From: DATAUD01 sp035511075
GTDB taxonomy: Bacteria; Verrucomicrobiota; Verrucomicrobiia; Limisphaerales; Palsa-1400
DNA length: 64,000 nt
NCBI GenBank assembly: GCA_035511075.1
Contig: DATKFW010000002.1
Span: 62,001 to 126,000 of the forward strand
Direction of reading: 5' to 3'
Made by a program: the position numbers and the translations under genes. This document shows, piece after piece, positions 26,836 through 35,770 of the stretch. Within the stretch, counting starts at the first letter, position 1; every line of letters starts with the position of its first letter. The notes beneath the pieces were generated by a model that saw only the letters and a program-made list of their open reading frames with translations, made no database searches and was not told the DNA's origin.

Positions 26836-28242
26836 TTACGTTTGCCCGGAATTGCCCTGGTAATAAGCGTCGATCTTGGCGGCGACGTCCTTGAAACCCA
26901 TGTCGATCTGGTAAATCTGCTTGTACTGTTCCATGGCCTCCTCCGCTTTTCCCATTTTTTCCAGCACGGAGCCAAGGGCGTAAATCAACTCCTTTTTTTC
27001 CTCGTCAAAGCCGGCTTTCTCCTTCAGCGCCGCCCGCAACGTTGCGGCAGCCATGTCGTTCATCCCCCTGCGTGCAAGGCACTGGCCCATGTAGCTCATG
27101 GCCTGGAGGCGCTTGTGAGGATTCCCCTGGGCCTTCTGAAATTCCGGCATCGCCTCGTTGATGCGGCCGAGCTTGAAGTATAATTCTCCCAGCTCAAATC
27201 GGATGCCAAGGTCATTGGGATACCGGTCCGCGCGCTGCTTGGTTTCTGCCAGCAGAAACGCGTCCCGTTCCAATTTGATCTGCGCCGATTTTTCGGCGTA
27301 GTCGGGGGCATTCTGATCGAGGGCGCCAAGGGACGCCTCGTATTTTTTCATCGTGGTTTCCGAAATGGCTTTCAGGAGCGAAGGGTCCGTCGCGCCTTCT
27401 TGCGCGACTATCCGGTTGTACGCTTCCAGCGCGCGGTCGAATTCCTTTCTCTGCGTGTAAAGTTCAGCGACGGAACGCAGTATCTTGAAATTGTTCGGCT
27501 CGGCGGCCAAACGCGTCTCGTGTTCGGTAATCATCCGCCTCGTCACGTCGTCGGTCTTGACGTTGCGATGCTCCTGTTCCAGGGCGACCGATTCGTCCTT
27601 GTTCTTGAGGATGTCGCGGTAGGACCCGGTGCCGCCGGACAGCGCCTCGTAACCGCCTTCGGCGAGCGTCTTGCGGGCGGAAATGTCCTTGAGTTCATCG
27701 ACGAGGCGCAGGTCGTTGGGATGCTGGCGCATCAACTCCGAGAGAATCATCTCGGCCTTTTCTCCCTGTCCGGACGCGGAAAAGGCGCGCGCGAGGTTTT
27801 TTTGCGATTCCTCGTCCTTTGGCGAATTCTTGACGACGATTTTAAGGGACAGAACGGCTGTTTTTGGAAGATCAGCGGCCATGGCGGCGTCGGCCAGAAG
27901 CTTATGGCCGGCCGCGCTGTTGGGGTCGCTGGTGAGAATTTGCTCGGCCGTTTTGAGCGCGTCCAGCGGGTTCTTCATCAATTCAATCTGCCCCTTGGCG
28001 AGCAAAGGGGAAGAACTGGCGCCGCTGAGCATCTTCTTGAAAAACGTATGGCCGCTGGCCTTGTTTTTCGATTGGGCGGCGCGGAGGGCCTCCCGGCAAT
28101 CATAAAATGCCGGCTCCTGCGCGAGTATCCCGGTGAAGATGGCCACGGCGTAGTCGAAATTATTGCGGTCGAACGCCGATTGTCCTTTTTCGAATTGTTC
28201 ACGCAATGGCCGCGGAATCTGGTTGAGCGTTTTTTCTGCCAT
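26836..28242 (-). CDS. Cytoplasmic tetratricopeptide repeat protein
   Basis: 468 residues without signal peptide or membrane segment. TPR-like helix pairs run through the sequence, for example FEKGQSAFDRNNFDYAVAIF (~15-34), AELYTQRKEFDRALEAYNRI, LGELYFKLGRINEAMPEFQK and ALGSVLEKMGKAEEAMEQYK. The middle part is charged and probably elongated. The product is a protein-interaction scaffold; partners are unknown. The gene is followed by the prepilin gene on the same strand after 109 bases. Confidence 0.82.
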   Translation of the reverse strand: MAEKTLNQIPRPLREQFEKGQSAFDRNNFDYAVAIFTGILAQEPAFYDCREALRAAQSKNKASGHTFFKKMLSGASSSPLLAKGQIELMKNPLDALKTAEQILTSDPNSAAGHKLLADAAMAADLPKTAVLSLKIVVKNSPKDEESQKNLARAFSASGQGEKAEMILSELMRQHPNDLRLVDELKDISARKTLAEGGYEALSGGTGSYRDILKNKDESVALEQEHRNVKTDDVTRRMITEHETRLAAEPNNFKILRSVAELYTQRKEFDRALEAYNRIVAQEGATDPSLLKAISETTMKKYEASLGALDQNAPDYAEKSAQIKLERDAFLLAETKQRADRYPNDLGIRFELGELYFKLGRINEAMPEFQKAQGNPHKRLQAMSYMGQCLARRGMNDMAAATLRAALKEKAGFDEEKKELIYALGSVLEKMGKAEEAMEQYKQIYQIDMGFKDVAAKIDAYYQGNSGQT

Positions 28243-28353
28243 GACTGTATTTTACAAATCAATCGAGCAAAAATCCACACGAAATATTGATCGGTGGACT
28301 TCCGGGGGACAATGCCGGCTTGTCTCGGGGGCTCTCATTCTTACAATCCGATC

Positions 28354-28506
28354 ATGTCCAGAAAAACAGTCGTCTGCCTCCTGCTGTTTCTAATGGGATG
28401 GCGCGGGGCGACCACGAGCACACGGGGCGATTCCTCGCTTACGGGAAATACACGGCTCGAAAATACTGCTGCGAATAGTCACTCGCGTTGGTCAGCGTCA
28501 CGGTGA
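28354..28506 (+). pseudogene. Possible truncated start of a secreted protein
   Basis: A 50-codon frame beginning MSRKTVVCLLLFLMGWRGAT looks like an intact signal peptide, then runs as ENTAANSHSRWSASR into a stop inside the convergent 996-residue gene. It may be the remnant of a gene cut by the insertion or rearrangement that brought in its neighbour. The frame is short, so chance is a real alternative. Confidence 0.25.
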
Positions 28507-31429
28507 ACGGCGCGCTATTGGTTTGCAATGGCAGCCACGTCATCAAGTCGGAGGAGGACTCGATGACGTAGGGATACCCGGCGGTTCCCGTGAGACTGAA
28601 ACTAAATTGCCCCCCTCTCAATGCCGGGGCGCTCAATTGCGGGGCTGCGGATGAAATCGATGCGGGCGCGAATCTCACGGCGCGAAACAATTCGTTCGCC
28701 GGGCACGACACCAGCGTCACGGCGACCGATCCCGCTCCCGCATCCGTGATGGCGATAAGACGATTGGCCGCCGTTTCCGCCGTGATGGCGTAAATGACGG
28801 GGCGGCTGCCGCTGAAATCCACCGTCAAACTGCGCGCCCCGATCCCCCCGGTGCCACTGCCCAAAGTGTACGCATTATTCCAAGTCCCGCCGGAATATTC
28901 CCAGCGTTGGATGCCGCCCTTGCTACCGTCGTCGGCGACGTATGCCAGATTGGCCGCCGCGTTGACGGCAAAATCCTCCGGGCTGGAGGAACTGCCTGTG
29001 GCAAAAAGCAGGTTGGTCGCGGCCGCGGTTTCGGGCAAGCCGCCAAGGGTATAAAGGCCGTTGGTCCCGCTTTGCGTGGAAAAAACCAGCGCGCCGTTGA
29101 CCACATTGATGACTCGACAATTGGCGATGGAACTTTGCACGGTCGACGCCGCCCCGACGTTTCCAAAGTACCACGTTCCGCCGCCCGAAGCGGCGCCCCA
29201 GAAATTATTGCTGCCATCGGTCGCTCCGGCGCGGAAGTTGTCAGTGCTGTATTGCGAACTGGTGGAGGCCGCCAAAGTGTAATTGCCCGCGCCGTCAATC
29301 GTTCCGATGACCCTTGGAACATCCGACGACAGGGACGAAGAAAGGGAATTGGTCAGCACGCCGCGATTGGTGTTGTATCCGGCGACGGTCAGCAACCGCC
29401 CGTCCGCGGAAAGCGTCATAAATCCCTCCGATGTCGCCACGCCGCTGATCACCAGGGCGGACGGGCCGCCGTCGGGCAGAGCCATCGTGCTCGCAACAGC
29501 GCCGTTGGTCGCATATTGATCCAGGAACAGCGTGTTGCCGGAGTTGGTCAGCATTTCCGCGGCGTCACCCACGCGCAATACCACCAGGTTGGACGGGAAA
29601 AACGTGGTTTGAGCTGGCGCAACGATCACCATAGCCGGGGTGCTGGTCACCGCGCCGTAAGTTCCAGATACGACTACGGCATAGCTCCCGGCATCTGCCG
29701 TCAGCGCGTTGCTGGAAAGGAAAGTGTTGTCGGTGGCGCCAGGTTCGTTCGTGCCGTCGAAAGTCCATTGGTAAGTCAATTGCGTGCCGATGGCTCCAAC
29801 GGACAAATCGATTGTTCCGCCCACAAGATAAGTCTGGCTGCCGGGTTGCGCATTGATCCAGGGGTCCATAACCGTGAGAACCGCCGTCCTGGAATCCGAG
29901 CCGCCGGCGTTGGCGACCGTTACGGTGTAACTCCCGGCGTTGCTGCCGAAAAGATTCGACAGGACCAACTCCGGCGTTGTCGCTCCGGCAACAAAAGGGC
30001 CGTCGGTCAAATTGGTGTTGTCAAACTGCCACTGGTAAGACAGGGACTGCCCGGTGGCAACAACCACAAAAATCGCACCGTCGCCGGCATTGACCTGGGT
30101 CGGAATTTCTTCCGAGATAATCACAGGCGCCGCCGGTGGCGCGTTGGAGGTATTGATAGTCAGAATGGCGCTGGACATGTTCGTGCCCCAGGAATTGCTG
30201 ATCAAGACACCCACTGAAAAGGTCTCCGGCGGATCGCCGGTTGTTGCCAGGGTGAAGCTGGCATTTGTTTCCCAGTCGGTCAGGGGAATCGAGTTGGATT
30301 CCCACAAATAATACAGCGTCCCGCTGCCTGTGGCGCTAACGGTGAACATCGCGCTCTGACCCTGGTCCACGGATTGAGGCTGCAACGCCGCGGAAATGGT
30401 CGGCGGACTGCCTTGGGGAGTAAACTGGACCCCGCGAAAAACCTCGTTTGCGGCGGCGGTGGCCAGCACCCTTGCCACGGCGCTGGAGTTGGTGTCGGTA
30501 ATGGCAATCAAACGATTGGCGGAGAATTCCGTAGTCGTGGCGTAGATCACCGACGGCTCTCCGAAACTGACCGCCAGGCCGCGCGCCCCGTTTGTCGAAC
30601 CGGCGCCAAGGGTGTAAGCCAGGCCCCAGGTCCCATTGTTGGTGTACTTCTGAATGCCACCGCCCGCGGAAAACGCCCGCCCATCGGCCACATAAGCGAT
30701 CGTATTGTCGGGGCTGATTACGAATCCATACGGACTGGACGAAGTGCCCGTGGTGAAAAGCAGGCTGGCTGCGGCCGTGCTGGTGGGCTGTCCCGCGAAG
30801 GAATAGACGCCGGCAGGCGTCGATTTCTGCCAGGTAAAGCAGAGGTTGCCGTTGAAAATGTTGACGACCTCGCTGTCGTCAAGCGTGCTCTGAACGGTTG
30901 CGGGCGGATAGGCCAGCCCCATATAAACCGTGCCGCTGACGGCTCCGACCGCCCAGAAGTTATTTGAACCGTCGGATGCTCCGCTACGAATATTGTTTCC
31001 GCTGAACTCGGTCGTGGTGTTGGTGACGAAATTGTAGTCGCCGTTAAAATCAATCGTGGCGATGCCTCGGGGCACTTTCGTCGAGGCGGAGCTGGCCAGC
31101 GAGCCGGTGTAGGGATAATCGGTGTTGTAACCGACCACGACGATGAAATTGCTGTTGGCGGAGCGGCTGATGGCCCCCTCCGAGGTGGCCGTTCCGTCAA
31201 TGATGAGCGCGGTGGGGCCGCTGTCCGGAATGGTGACGGAGGTGGCGAGAACCCCGTTGGTGGTGTATTCGACCAGGAACGCAGGGTTCCCTGACTTGGC
31301 CAGCGGAACACTTGAATCGCCGACCCGCAGGACGCTCAGATTGCCGGGATCGAAACCGTGCGTGATTTGAGCATGGGCCACGACACCGGAGAGACACGAG
31401 GCGAGGATGAGAAATTCCTTTATTTTCAC
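28439..31429 (-). CDS. Large secreted protein: two beta-propeller-like units flanking Ig-like domains
   Basis: 996 residues from a GTG start. A signal peptide (FLILASCLSGVVAHAQ) is followed by a propeller-like unit (~25-340) beginning NLSVLRVGDSS. Three Ig-like domains follow (~345-605; ISAALQPQSVDQGQSAMFTV, YQWQFDNTNLTDGPFV, YQWTFDGTNEPGATDN). A second copy of the first unit (~610-920) starts NLVVLRVGDAAEMLTNSGNT. The last ~60 residues (YPYVIESSSDLMTWLPLQTN ... QYFRAVYFP) are the shared C-terminal module. The internal duplication is ancient (clear at protein level, diverged at DNA level). Probably a cell-surface or exported binding protein; no enzyme motif is seen. Confidence 0.82.
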   Translation of the reverse strand: MKIKEFLILASCLSGVVAHAQITHGFDPGNLSVLRVGDSSVPLAKSGNPAFLVEYTTNGVLATSVTIPDSGPTALIIDGTATSEGAISRSANSNFIVVVGYNTDYPYTGSLASSASTKVPRGIATIDFNGDYNFVTNTTTEFSGNNIRSGASDGSNNFWAVGAVSGTVYMGLAYPPATVQSTLDDSEVVNIFNGNLCFTWQKSTPAGVYSFAGQPTSTAAASLLFTTGTSSSPYGFVISPDNTIAYVADGRAFSAGGGIQKYTNNGTWGLAYTLGAGSTNGARGLAVSFGEPSVIYATTTEFSANRLIAITDTNSSAVARVLATAAANEVFRGVQFTPQGSPPTISAALQPQSVDQGQSAMFTVSATGSGTLYYLWESNSIPLTDWETNASFTLATTGDPPETFSVGVLISNSWGTNMSSAILTINTSNAPPAAPVIISEEIPTQVNAGDGAIFVVVATGQSLSYQWQFDNTNLTDGPFVAGATTPELVLSNLFGSNAGSYTVTVANAGGSDSRTAVLTVMDPWINAQPGSQTYLVGGTIDLSVGAIGTQLTYQWTFDGTNEPGATDNTFLSSNALTADAGSYAVVVSGTYGAVTSTPAMVIVAPAQTTFFPSNLVVLRVGDAAEMLTNSGNTLFLDQYATNGAVASTMALPDGGPSALVISGVATSEGFMTLSADGRLLTVAGYNTNRGVLTNSLSSSLSSDVPRVIGTIDGAGNYTLAASTSSQYSTDNFRAGATDGSNNFWGAASGGGTWYFGNVGAASTVQSSIANCRVINVVNGALVFSTQSGTNGLYTLGGLPETAAATNLLFATGSSSSPEDFAVNAAANLAYVADDGSKGGIQRWEYSGGTWNNAYTLGSGTGGIGARSLTVDFSGSRPVIYAITAETAANRLIAITDAGAGSVAVTLVSCPANELFRAVRFAPASISSAAPQLSAPALRGGQFSFSLTGTAGYPYVIESSSDLMTWLPLQTNSAPFTVTLTNASDYSQQYFRAVYFP

Positions 31430-31781
31430 AGCTTATATCGATCCAACAGTTGACAAGGAGGCATTTACAGACAGTCGCGTGCTCCACTTCTTACGTTGCG
31501 CTGTCAACCGGGTTTGCAAATGTACTTGAACGGGTTTGATGAACGCAAGCGTAGAGTGGGCGTGCTTTGCACCCGCAGTCAAGACGCCTGCAAGATTCGT
31601 TGCGCGATTCCGTATTAAAGTTCGAAGACTTATGATGATAAGGCTCCGGAAATCGCGAAAACTCGGTGAATTCTGTGCCGTGCCCCAGGCCCGGCACGAC
31701 TTGCCCAAAGGCAATTTGGGGCCTAGGTTACTTCTGTGTCAGACAACTAAATTTGATACGACCCGCCAGATTGGAGTAGTT
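31430..31781. other. Divergent intergenic region
   Basis: 352 bases between two divergent genes for secreted proteins. I see no convincing reading frame. Two small hairpins are visible on the right side: GTGCCG/CGGCAC around 31676-31699, and GCCCAAA/TTTGGGGC around 31706-31725. Both lie in the likely leader of the Gly-rich protein gene. No clear promoter pair stands out. Confidence 0.4.
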
Positions 31782-32558
31782 ATGAAAGATCGTCCCTCAG
31801 TATTTCGGATGGCGCTCGCCGTTATCACCGCGAGTGCCGTTTACCTCGGCGCTCCCTGGACCGTTGCCAGCGCCCAGGACACTTCGAGTGCCAACGTCGT
31901 CCCCGCACGCCCAGGCCCGGCTGCCCCGCTGTCCTATAGCGTGGGCGAAATCGTGAAAATGTATCAAGGCGGCGTCAGCAAAGATGTCATCGGTAATTAC
32001 ATCTTTGGCAGCGGCCGCCCATTTCACCTCGATGCCGATGGAATCATCTATTTGCAGACATTGGGAATGCCGCAGGAGCTTACCAAAGACATGATCCTGC
32101 GCGACAGCCAGTTGCAGCAGCAGCAACAGGCCAGTCAGCAGTATTACCAGCAGCAGCCAATCGCGCCTCCTTACGACGCCGCGGCTCAACCCCCTGCACA
32201 GGTGGTGACTCCCTCGACGCCAGCGCCGGACGTCACCATAATCGGTTCGGATTATCCGGCTTATGACTACGGTTACCCGTATTATTACTCCGGCTGGCCC
32301 TACTATTATGGGCCGTCGGTGGTCGTCGGAGGCTGGGGTTGGGGCCGTGGTTATGGTTATGGCCGGGGCTGGGGCTATGGCGGATTTCGCGGAGGAGTAG
32401 GATTCCGTGGCGGGTTTGGCGGATTCCGCGGTGGTGGCGGATTCCGCGGCGCAGGGTTCGGTGGATTCCACGGTGGTGGCGGATTCCGTGGTGGTGGGTT
32501 CGGCGGATTTCATGGCGGCGGTGGCGGAGGCCACGGAGGCGGAGGAGGACACCGGTAA
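31782..32558 (+). CDS. Secreted Gln- and Gly-rich protein
   Basis: 258 residues from ATG 31782, preceded by GGAG at good spacing; the open frame continues upstream but has no protein-like character there. Signal peptide: MALAVITASAVYLGAPWTVASAQ. Residues ~48-105 form a small conserved-looking domain (YSVGEIVKMYQGGVSKDVIG). Then come a Gln-rich run, a Tyr/Pro-rich region (~160-185), and a C-terminal tract of GFRGG/GGFHGG repeats ending in GGHGGGGGHR. The composition resembles exported low-complexity matrix or nucleation proteins. His and Gly clusters could bind metal or RNA-like polymers. Function unknown. Confidence 0.75.
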   Translation: MKDRPSVFRMALAVITASAVYLGAPWTVASAQDTSSANVVPARPGPAAPLSYSVGEIVKMYQGGVSKDVIGNYIFGSGRPFHLDADGIIYLQTLGMPQELTKDMILRDSQLQQQQQASQQYYQQQPIAPPYDAAAQPPAQVVTPSTPAPDVTIIGSDYPAYDYGYPYYYSGWPYYYGPSVVVGGWGWGRGYGYGRGWGYGGFRGGVGFRGGFGGFRGGGGFRGAGFGGFHGGGGFRGGGFGGFHGGGGGGHGGGGGHR

Positions 32559-32602
32559 GTCGGAGTCTCTTTGCCAGGCGAGTTTCGGGTGTGAGGTGGC
32601 GT

Positions 32603-32627
32603 AGCGCGAAAGCTGGACTTTCGCGCT
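32603..32627. repeat. Perfect palindromic hairpin (possible terminator)
   Basis: AGCGCGAAAG and CTTTCGCGCT pair over 10 bp around CTGGA. It lies 45 bases after the Gly-rich gene and 20 bases before the next start. The following TCGTTTG is a weak T-run, so it could be a terminator or a dispersed palindrome. Confidence 0.5.
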
Positions 32628-32647
32628 CGTTTGACCATCAATAACGA

Positions 32648-35185
32648 ATGCTGAACCGTCCCGGCATTTTGTGGCTGGCCTTGATGATGACGGTGGTGTC
32701 GTGCGCCTGGGCCGGTGACAGCGGCCTGAATGTCATCGTCGTAGTCAACCAAAACAGCAGTAACTCCGTCCACCTTGGCAACGATTATTGCGAACGGCGC
32801 GGCGTGCCGCCGCAAAACCTCTTTCGCATGACCTCCTGGACGGGCGGCTCAATCAGTTGGCAGTTGGCCGATTTTGAAAATGATCTCCTCGATCCGTTGC
32901 TGGGCATGATTTCCAGCCGTGGGCTGACCAATCAGGCCCAAATCGTCCTGCTCTCGATGGATGTCCCGTACCGCGTGATCTCCAGCGACGGCAGCGAGAA
33001 CGGCACGACTTCCGCGCTCTTTTACGGCTTCAAAACCAACACCGCGCCCCCGCCGGGGCTGCCGGATACCTGTTCGCTGCCCGGTGATTCTACCAACAGC
33101 TACTCCTTCAGCGAATTGCCCTTCGCACTGGCGCAACCGGACACAGCCAGCACCAACGCGTTCCTGGCCGTGATGCTCACGGGTACCAACCTTGCCGAGG
33201 CGGAATCGACGCTGGAAGTGGGCGCCATCAGCGACGGTTCGTTTCCTCCGGAGACGGTTTATCTCGAAAAAACCACGGACAGCGCGCGGAACGTGCGGTT
33301 CTTTGTGTTTGACAACGCCATTCAAGAGTGCCGCGCGCGCGGCGATGACGACGTGACGCGAACCAACTCCAATTCCACCGCCTTCACCAACGCGCTGGGA
33401 CTGGACACGGGCCTGATCAGTTTCTCGGTGCCGACCAACGCGTTTGTCCCCGGCGCGGTGGCGGACAGCCTGACATCTTTCGCCGGAGACATTTTTGAGA
33501 ACTCGGGCCCGACGCAGCTCCTGGAATTTCTGGAAGCCGGCGCCTGCGCCAGTTACGGGACAGTGGTCGAGCCGTGCAACTACACATACAAATTTCCCGA
33601 CCCAATGGTGTATTTCTACCAGAACCGCGGCTTTTGCCTCGCGGAAGCCTATTACCAAAGCCTTGCCAATCCCTACGAGGGCTTGATGGTTGGCGAACCG
33701 CTCTCGGCGCCATTTGCCCGGCTCGGGGCGGGCACATGGAATTCCCCGAGCAACGGAAGCGTGCTGAGTGGTTCGGCCGCCTTCAACCTGACCTTCTCCG
33801 CGGCGGACACGAACCATCCTCTGGCGCAGGTGGACTTGTTTGTGGATGGCGGCTTCGTCGAGACTCTCACCAACCTCCCCCCCGCCGTCGGCAACAATCT
33901 TTCCGTGACCATCGACGGCGTCACGGCCAGTTACACGGTGGCTTTCGGTGATACTCTCGGTTCCGCCGCCACCGGGTTGGCGTCCGCCTTGACGGCGCAG
34001 CAGAACACCAACGGAGTCCAGACCGATGTGGTAGGCGACCGCCTGGTAATGCGGTCACAAAACGTGGCCACGCTAGGCAGCCAGATTTCGGTGCAAGCCG
34101 GCGCGGTCGTTGGCTCGGCGCCGACGCTGACCTCATTTGCGGCGCCAGCCTTGCCGACGTTTCTGGATAGCACCGCCTATGGCTACCACTTCGTGGAGGC
34201 CACCAATGATGTGGGCGTGGGCGATTGGCTGCAAATGACGTTCATTAAAACCAACGGCAATCGAGTAACGGTCGCCGTGACCAACACCCAATCCGGGGCG
34301 TCCATCATGTCGCTCCTCGGGGCCTTGATGAATCAAATCAATGAAAATCCCGCCCTGCAAACCGCCGACGGCGCCAATGCCTCCGACCTTCTTGACCAGG
34401 GCAACGGGTTCTACAGTCTTCTTGTCTACGCGGCGTCTCCGGGCTGGCCGGCAGCGCAAATCCAAACCGTTTTCACCGGCGCCACCAATCTGGACGCCAC
34501 ACCCACCGGCACAAACGCTCTGGAGGACAACCTCCCGGACTTGCAGCCGCGCGCCCACGTCTACCTCAGCTCCGGCGCCGCCTCGCTCCCGGTGCAATTT
34601 ACACTTGACACAACGGCGTTCGCCGACGGATTCCACGAGTTGACGGCGGTGGCCTACGAAGGCACCAGCGTCCGCACGCAAACCCCCCTCCAGGAAACGG
34701 TGCAATTTCGCAACACGTCGCTCTCCGCCACATTCGCCGCGGTTGGCGCCGACACCAACGGAAATCTCCTCTTTGGCATCGCCGCCAACGACACCAATAT
34801 CGCCCGGATCGAGTTGTTCAGCACGGGCGGATCAGTCGCAGTGGCGACCAACCAGCCGGCGGCCGAACTTGCGGCGCCGGCCGCAATCTTGGGTGTCGGT
34901 CTGCATCCGTTTTACGGCGTCGTGACGGACACCAATGGCCACCAGTATCAGACGCCAACGGTCTGGGAACAATTGCCCGCGTTGCAACTGACCGTCGTCG
35001 GCCCCCCCGACGTGTTGAGTTGGCCGGCGATCGCGGGACGCCAATACAATGTTTTGGCCGCGACCAACCTCGGTGGCGCCTTTCAAACGATTGCGACGGT
35101 CCTGGCCACCAACGGCCAGGCGCAATGGTCGATTACAGGTCCATCCGCCGGCGCGACTTTTTACAGCGTCTCCGTGACGCCATAG
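32648..35185 (+). CDS. TIGR03790 family secreted protein
   Basis: 845 residues with a signal peptide (LWLALMMTVVSCAWAGDSG). The N-terminal ~350 residues match the TIGR03790 pattern: NVIVVVNQNSSNSVHLGNDY, CERRGVPPQNLFRM, QIVLLSMDVPYRV, and an EAGACASYGTVVEPC segment. A flavodoxin-like or clan CD-like fold has been suggested for this family, but no function is known. A long Ala/Thr/Asn-rich beta region follows, with Ig-like character (GSVLSGSAAFNLTFSAADTN). The end (YNVLAATNLGGAFQTIATVL ... FYSVSVTP) is a diverged copy of the shared C-terminal module. Confidence 0.82.
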   Translation: MLNRPGILWLALMMTVVSCAWAGDSGLNVIVVVNQNSSNSVHLGNDYCERRGVPPQNLFRMTSWTGGSISWQLADFENDLLDPLLGMISSRGLTNQAQIVLLSMDVPYRVISSDGSENGTTSALFYGFKTNTAPPPGLPDTCSLPGDSTNSYSFSELPFALAQPDTASTNAFLAVMLTGTNLAEAESTLEVGAISDGSFPPETVYLEKTTDSARNVRFFVFDNAIQECRARGDDDVTRTNSNSTAFTNALGLDTGLISFSVPTNAFVPGAVADSLTSFAGDIFENSGPTQLLEFLEAGACASYGTVVEPCNYTYKFPDPMVYFYQNRGFCLAEAYYQSLANPYEGLMVGEPLSAPFARLGAGTWNSPSNGSVLSGSAAFNLTFSAADTNHPLAQVDLFVDGGFVETLTNLPPAVGNNLSVTIDGVTASYTVAFGDTLGSAATGLASALTAQQNTNGVQTDVVGDRLVMRSQNVATLGSQISVQAGAVVGSAPTLTSFAAPALPTFLDSTAYGYHFVEATNDVGVGDWLQMTFIKTNGNRVTVAVTNTQSGASIMSLLGALMNQINENPALQTADGANASDLLDQGNGFYSLLVYAASPGWPAAQIQTVFTGATNLDATPTGTNALEDNLPDLQPRAHVYLSSGAASLPVQFTLDTTAFADGFHELTAVAYEGTSVRTQTPLQETVQFRNTSLSATFAAVGADTNGNLLFGIAANDTNIARIELFSTGGSVAVATNQPAAELAAPAAILGVGLHPFYGVVTDTNGHQYQTPTVWEQLPALQLTVVGPPDVLSWPAIAGRQYNVLAATNLGGAFQTIATVLATNGQAQWSITGPSAGATFYSVSVTP

Positions 35186-35201
35186 AGCTTTTTCCGAAAC
35201 A

Positions 35202-35460
35202 CTACGGAACGACTTTCTTAAGGTCCACGACGCGCAGCTCCAATACCGGGTCGTCCGGCAAAAGGTGACGAGCCATCGCCCGAATCTTTTTACTTGGAAC
35301 TCACGGCCAGAACGCCCTTCTGAACCCAGTCGCCTCTTTGATGTGGGAAATCGGCCAAAGACCGAAAGATGCGGAGAACGTCCTCACGCTCTCGTTTGCT
35401 GCATCGGGAAAAGAATTCGACGACCGAGTCGTCCGCCGCGAATACATACCGCGAGATCAT
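35202..35460 (-). pseudogene. Frameshifted RelE/ParE-like toxin gene
   Basis: From ATG 35460 the frame reads MISRYVFAADDSVVEFFSRC then SKREREDVLRIFRSLADFPH, and stops early. Shifting once near 35310 gives GREFQVKRFGRWLVTF. Shifting again near 35260 gives PDDPVLELRVVDLKKVVP and a stop at 35202. Joined, the three parts make a ~85-residue protein with the alpha-alpha-beta layout of small RelE/ParE-fold toxins (helix pair, then strands ending VVDLKK). Two single-base deletions explain the breaks. No antitoxin gene is adjacent. The ATG abuts the left end of the MITE-like element. Confidence 0.6.
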
Positions 35461-35641
35461 TAGAGCGTTTTAAGAAATACTGTAGCCGTTTGGAGCGAGG
35501 ATTTTTGGGTTTTGGCGAGGCTTTGGCGAAGGAGCATGCCCGAAGCGGCCTGTGACTGAGCCAAAACGAAGCCAAAACCCAAAAAGACCGCTTCTCAATT
35601 CCATTCGGCCAAACGGCTACAGTATTTCTTAAACCGCTCTA
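35461..35641. mobile_element. MITE-like element with 33-bp terminal inverted repeats
   Basis: 181 bases. The outer 33 bases (35461-35493) and the last 33 (35609-35641) are inverted copies with one mismatch, starting TAGAGCG and containing AAGAAATACTGTAGCCG. A second, perfect 15-bp inverted pair lies inside (35502-35516 with 35571-35585; TTTTTGGGTTTTGGC). The element has no coding capacity. The terminal TA on both sides could be a TA target duplication, as for mariner-type MITEs. A transposase is not present in the window. Confidence 0.75.
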
Positions 35642-35721
35642 AACAAAAAATAATGCCCGCGAACGTTGCGGCATCGGGCAGCCGCAACCCAATGTCACTC
35701 CACTCGACATGGGTTTGGCAC

Positions 35722-35757
35722 AAAAAAAAGGGCAGGACAACCTTCGTTGCCCTGCCC
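35722..35757 (-). terminator. Intrinsic terminator of the DUF4142 gene
   Basis: On the minus strand GGGCAGG and CCTGCCC, extended by CAAC/GTTG, enclose a GAAG loop and are followed by eight Ts (35722-35729). It lies 14 bases after the stop of the DUF4142 gene. Confidence 0.92.
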
Positions 35758-35770
35758 GCGCAAAGCGCTT

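Noticed and set aside
28907..30217. 436-codon plus-strand frame antisense to the 996-residue secreted protein
   Set aside because: Low-quality shadow without signal peptide or motifs; the minus-strand protein has signal peptide, Ig motifs and a duplicated propeller.
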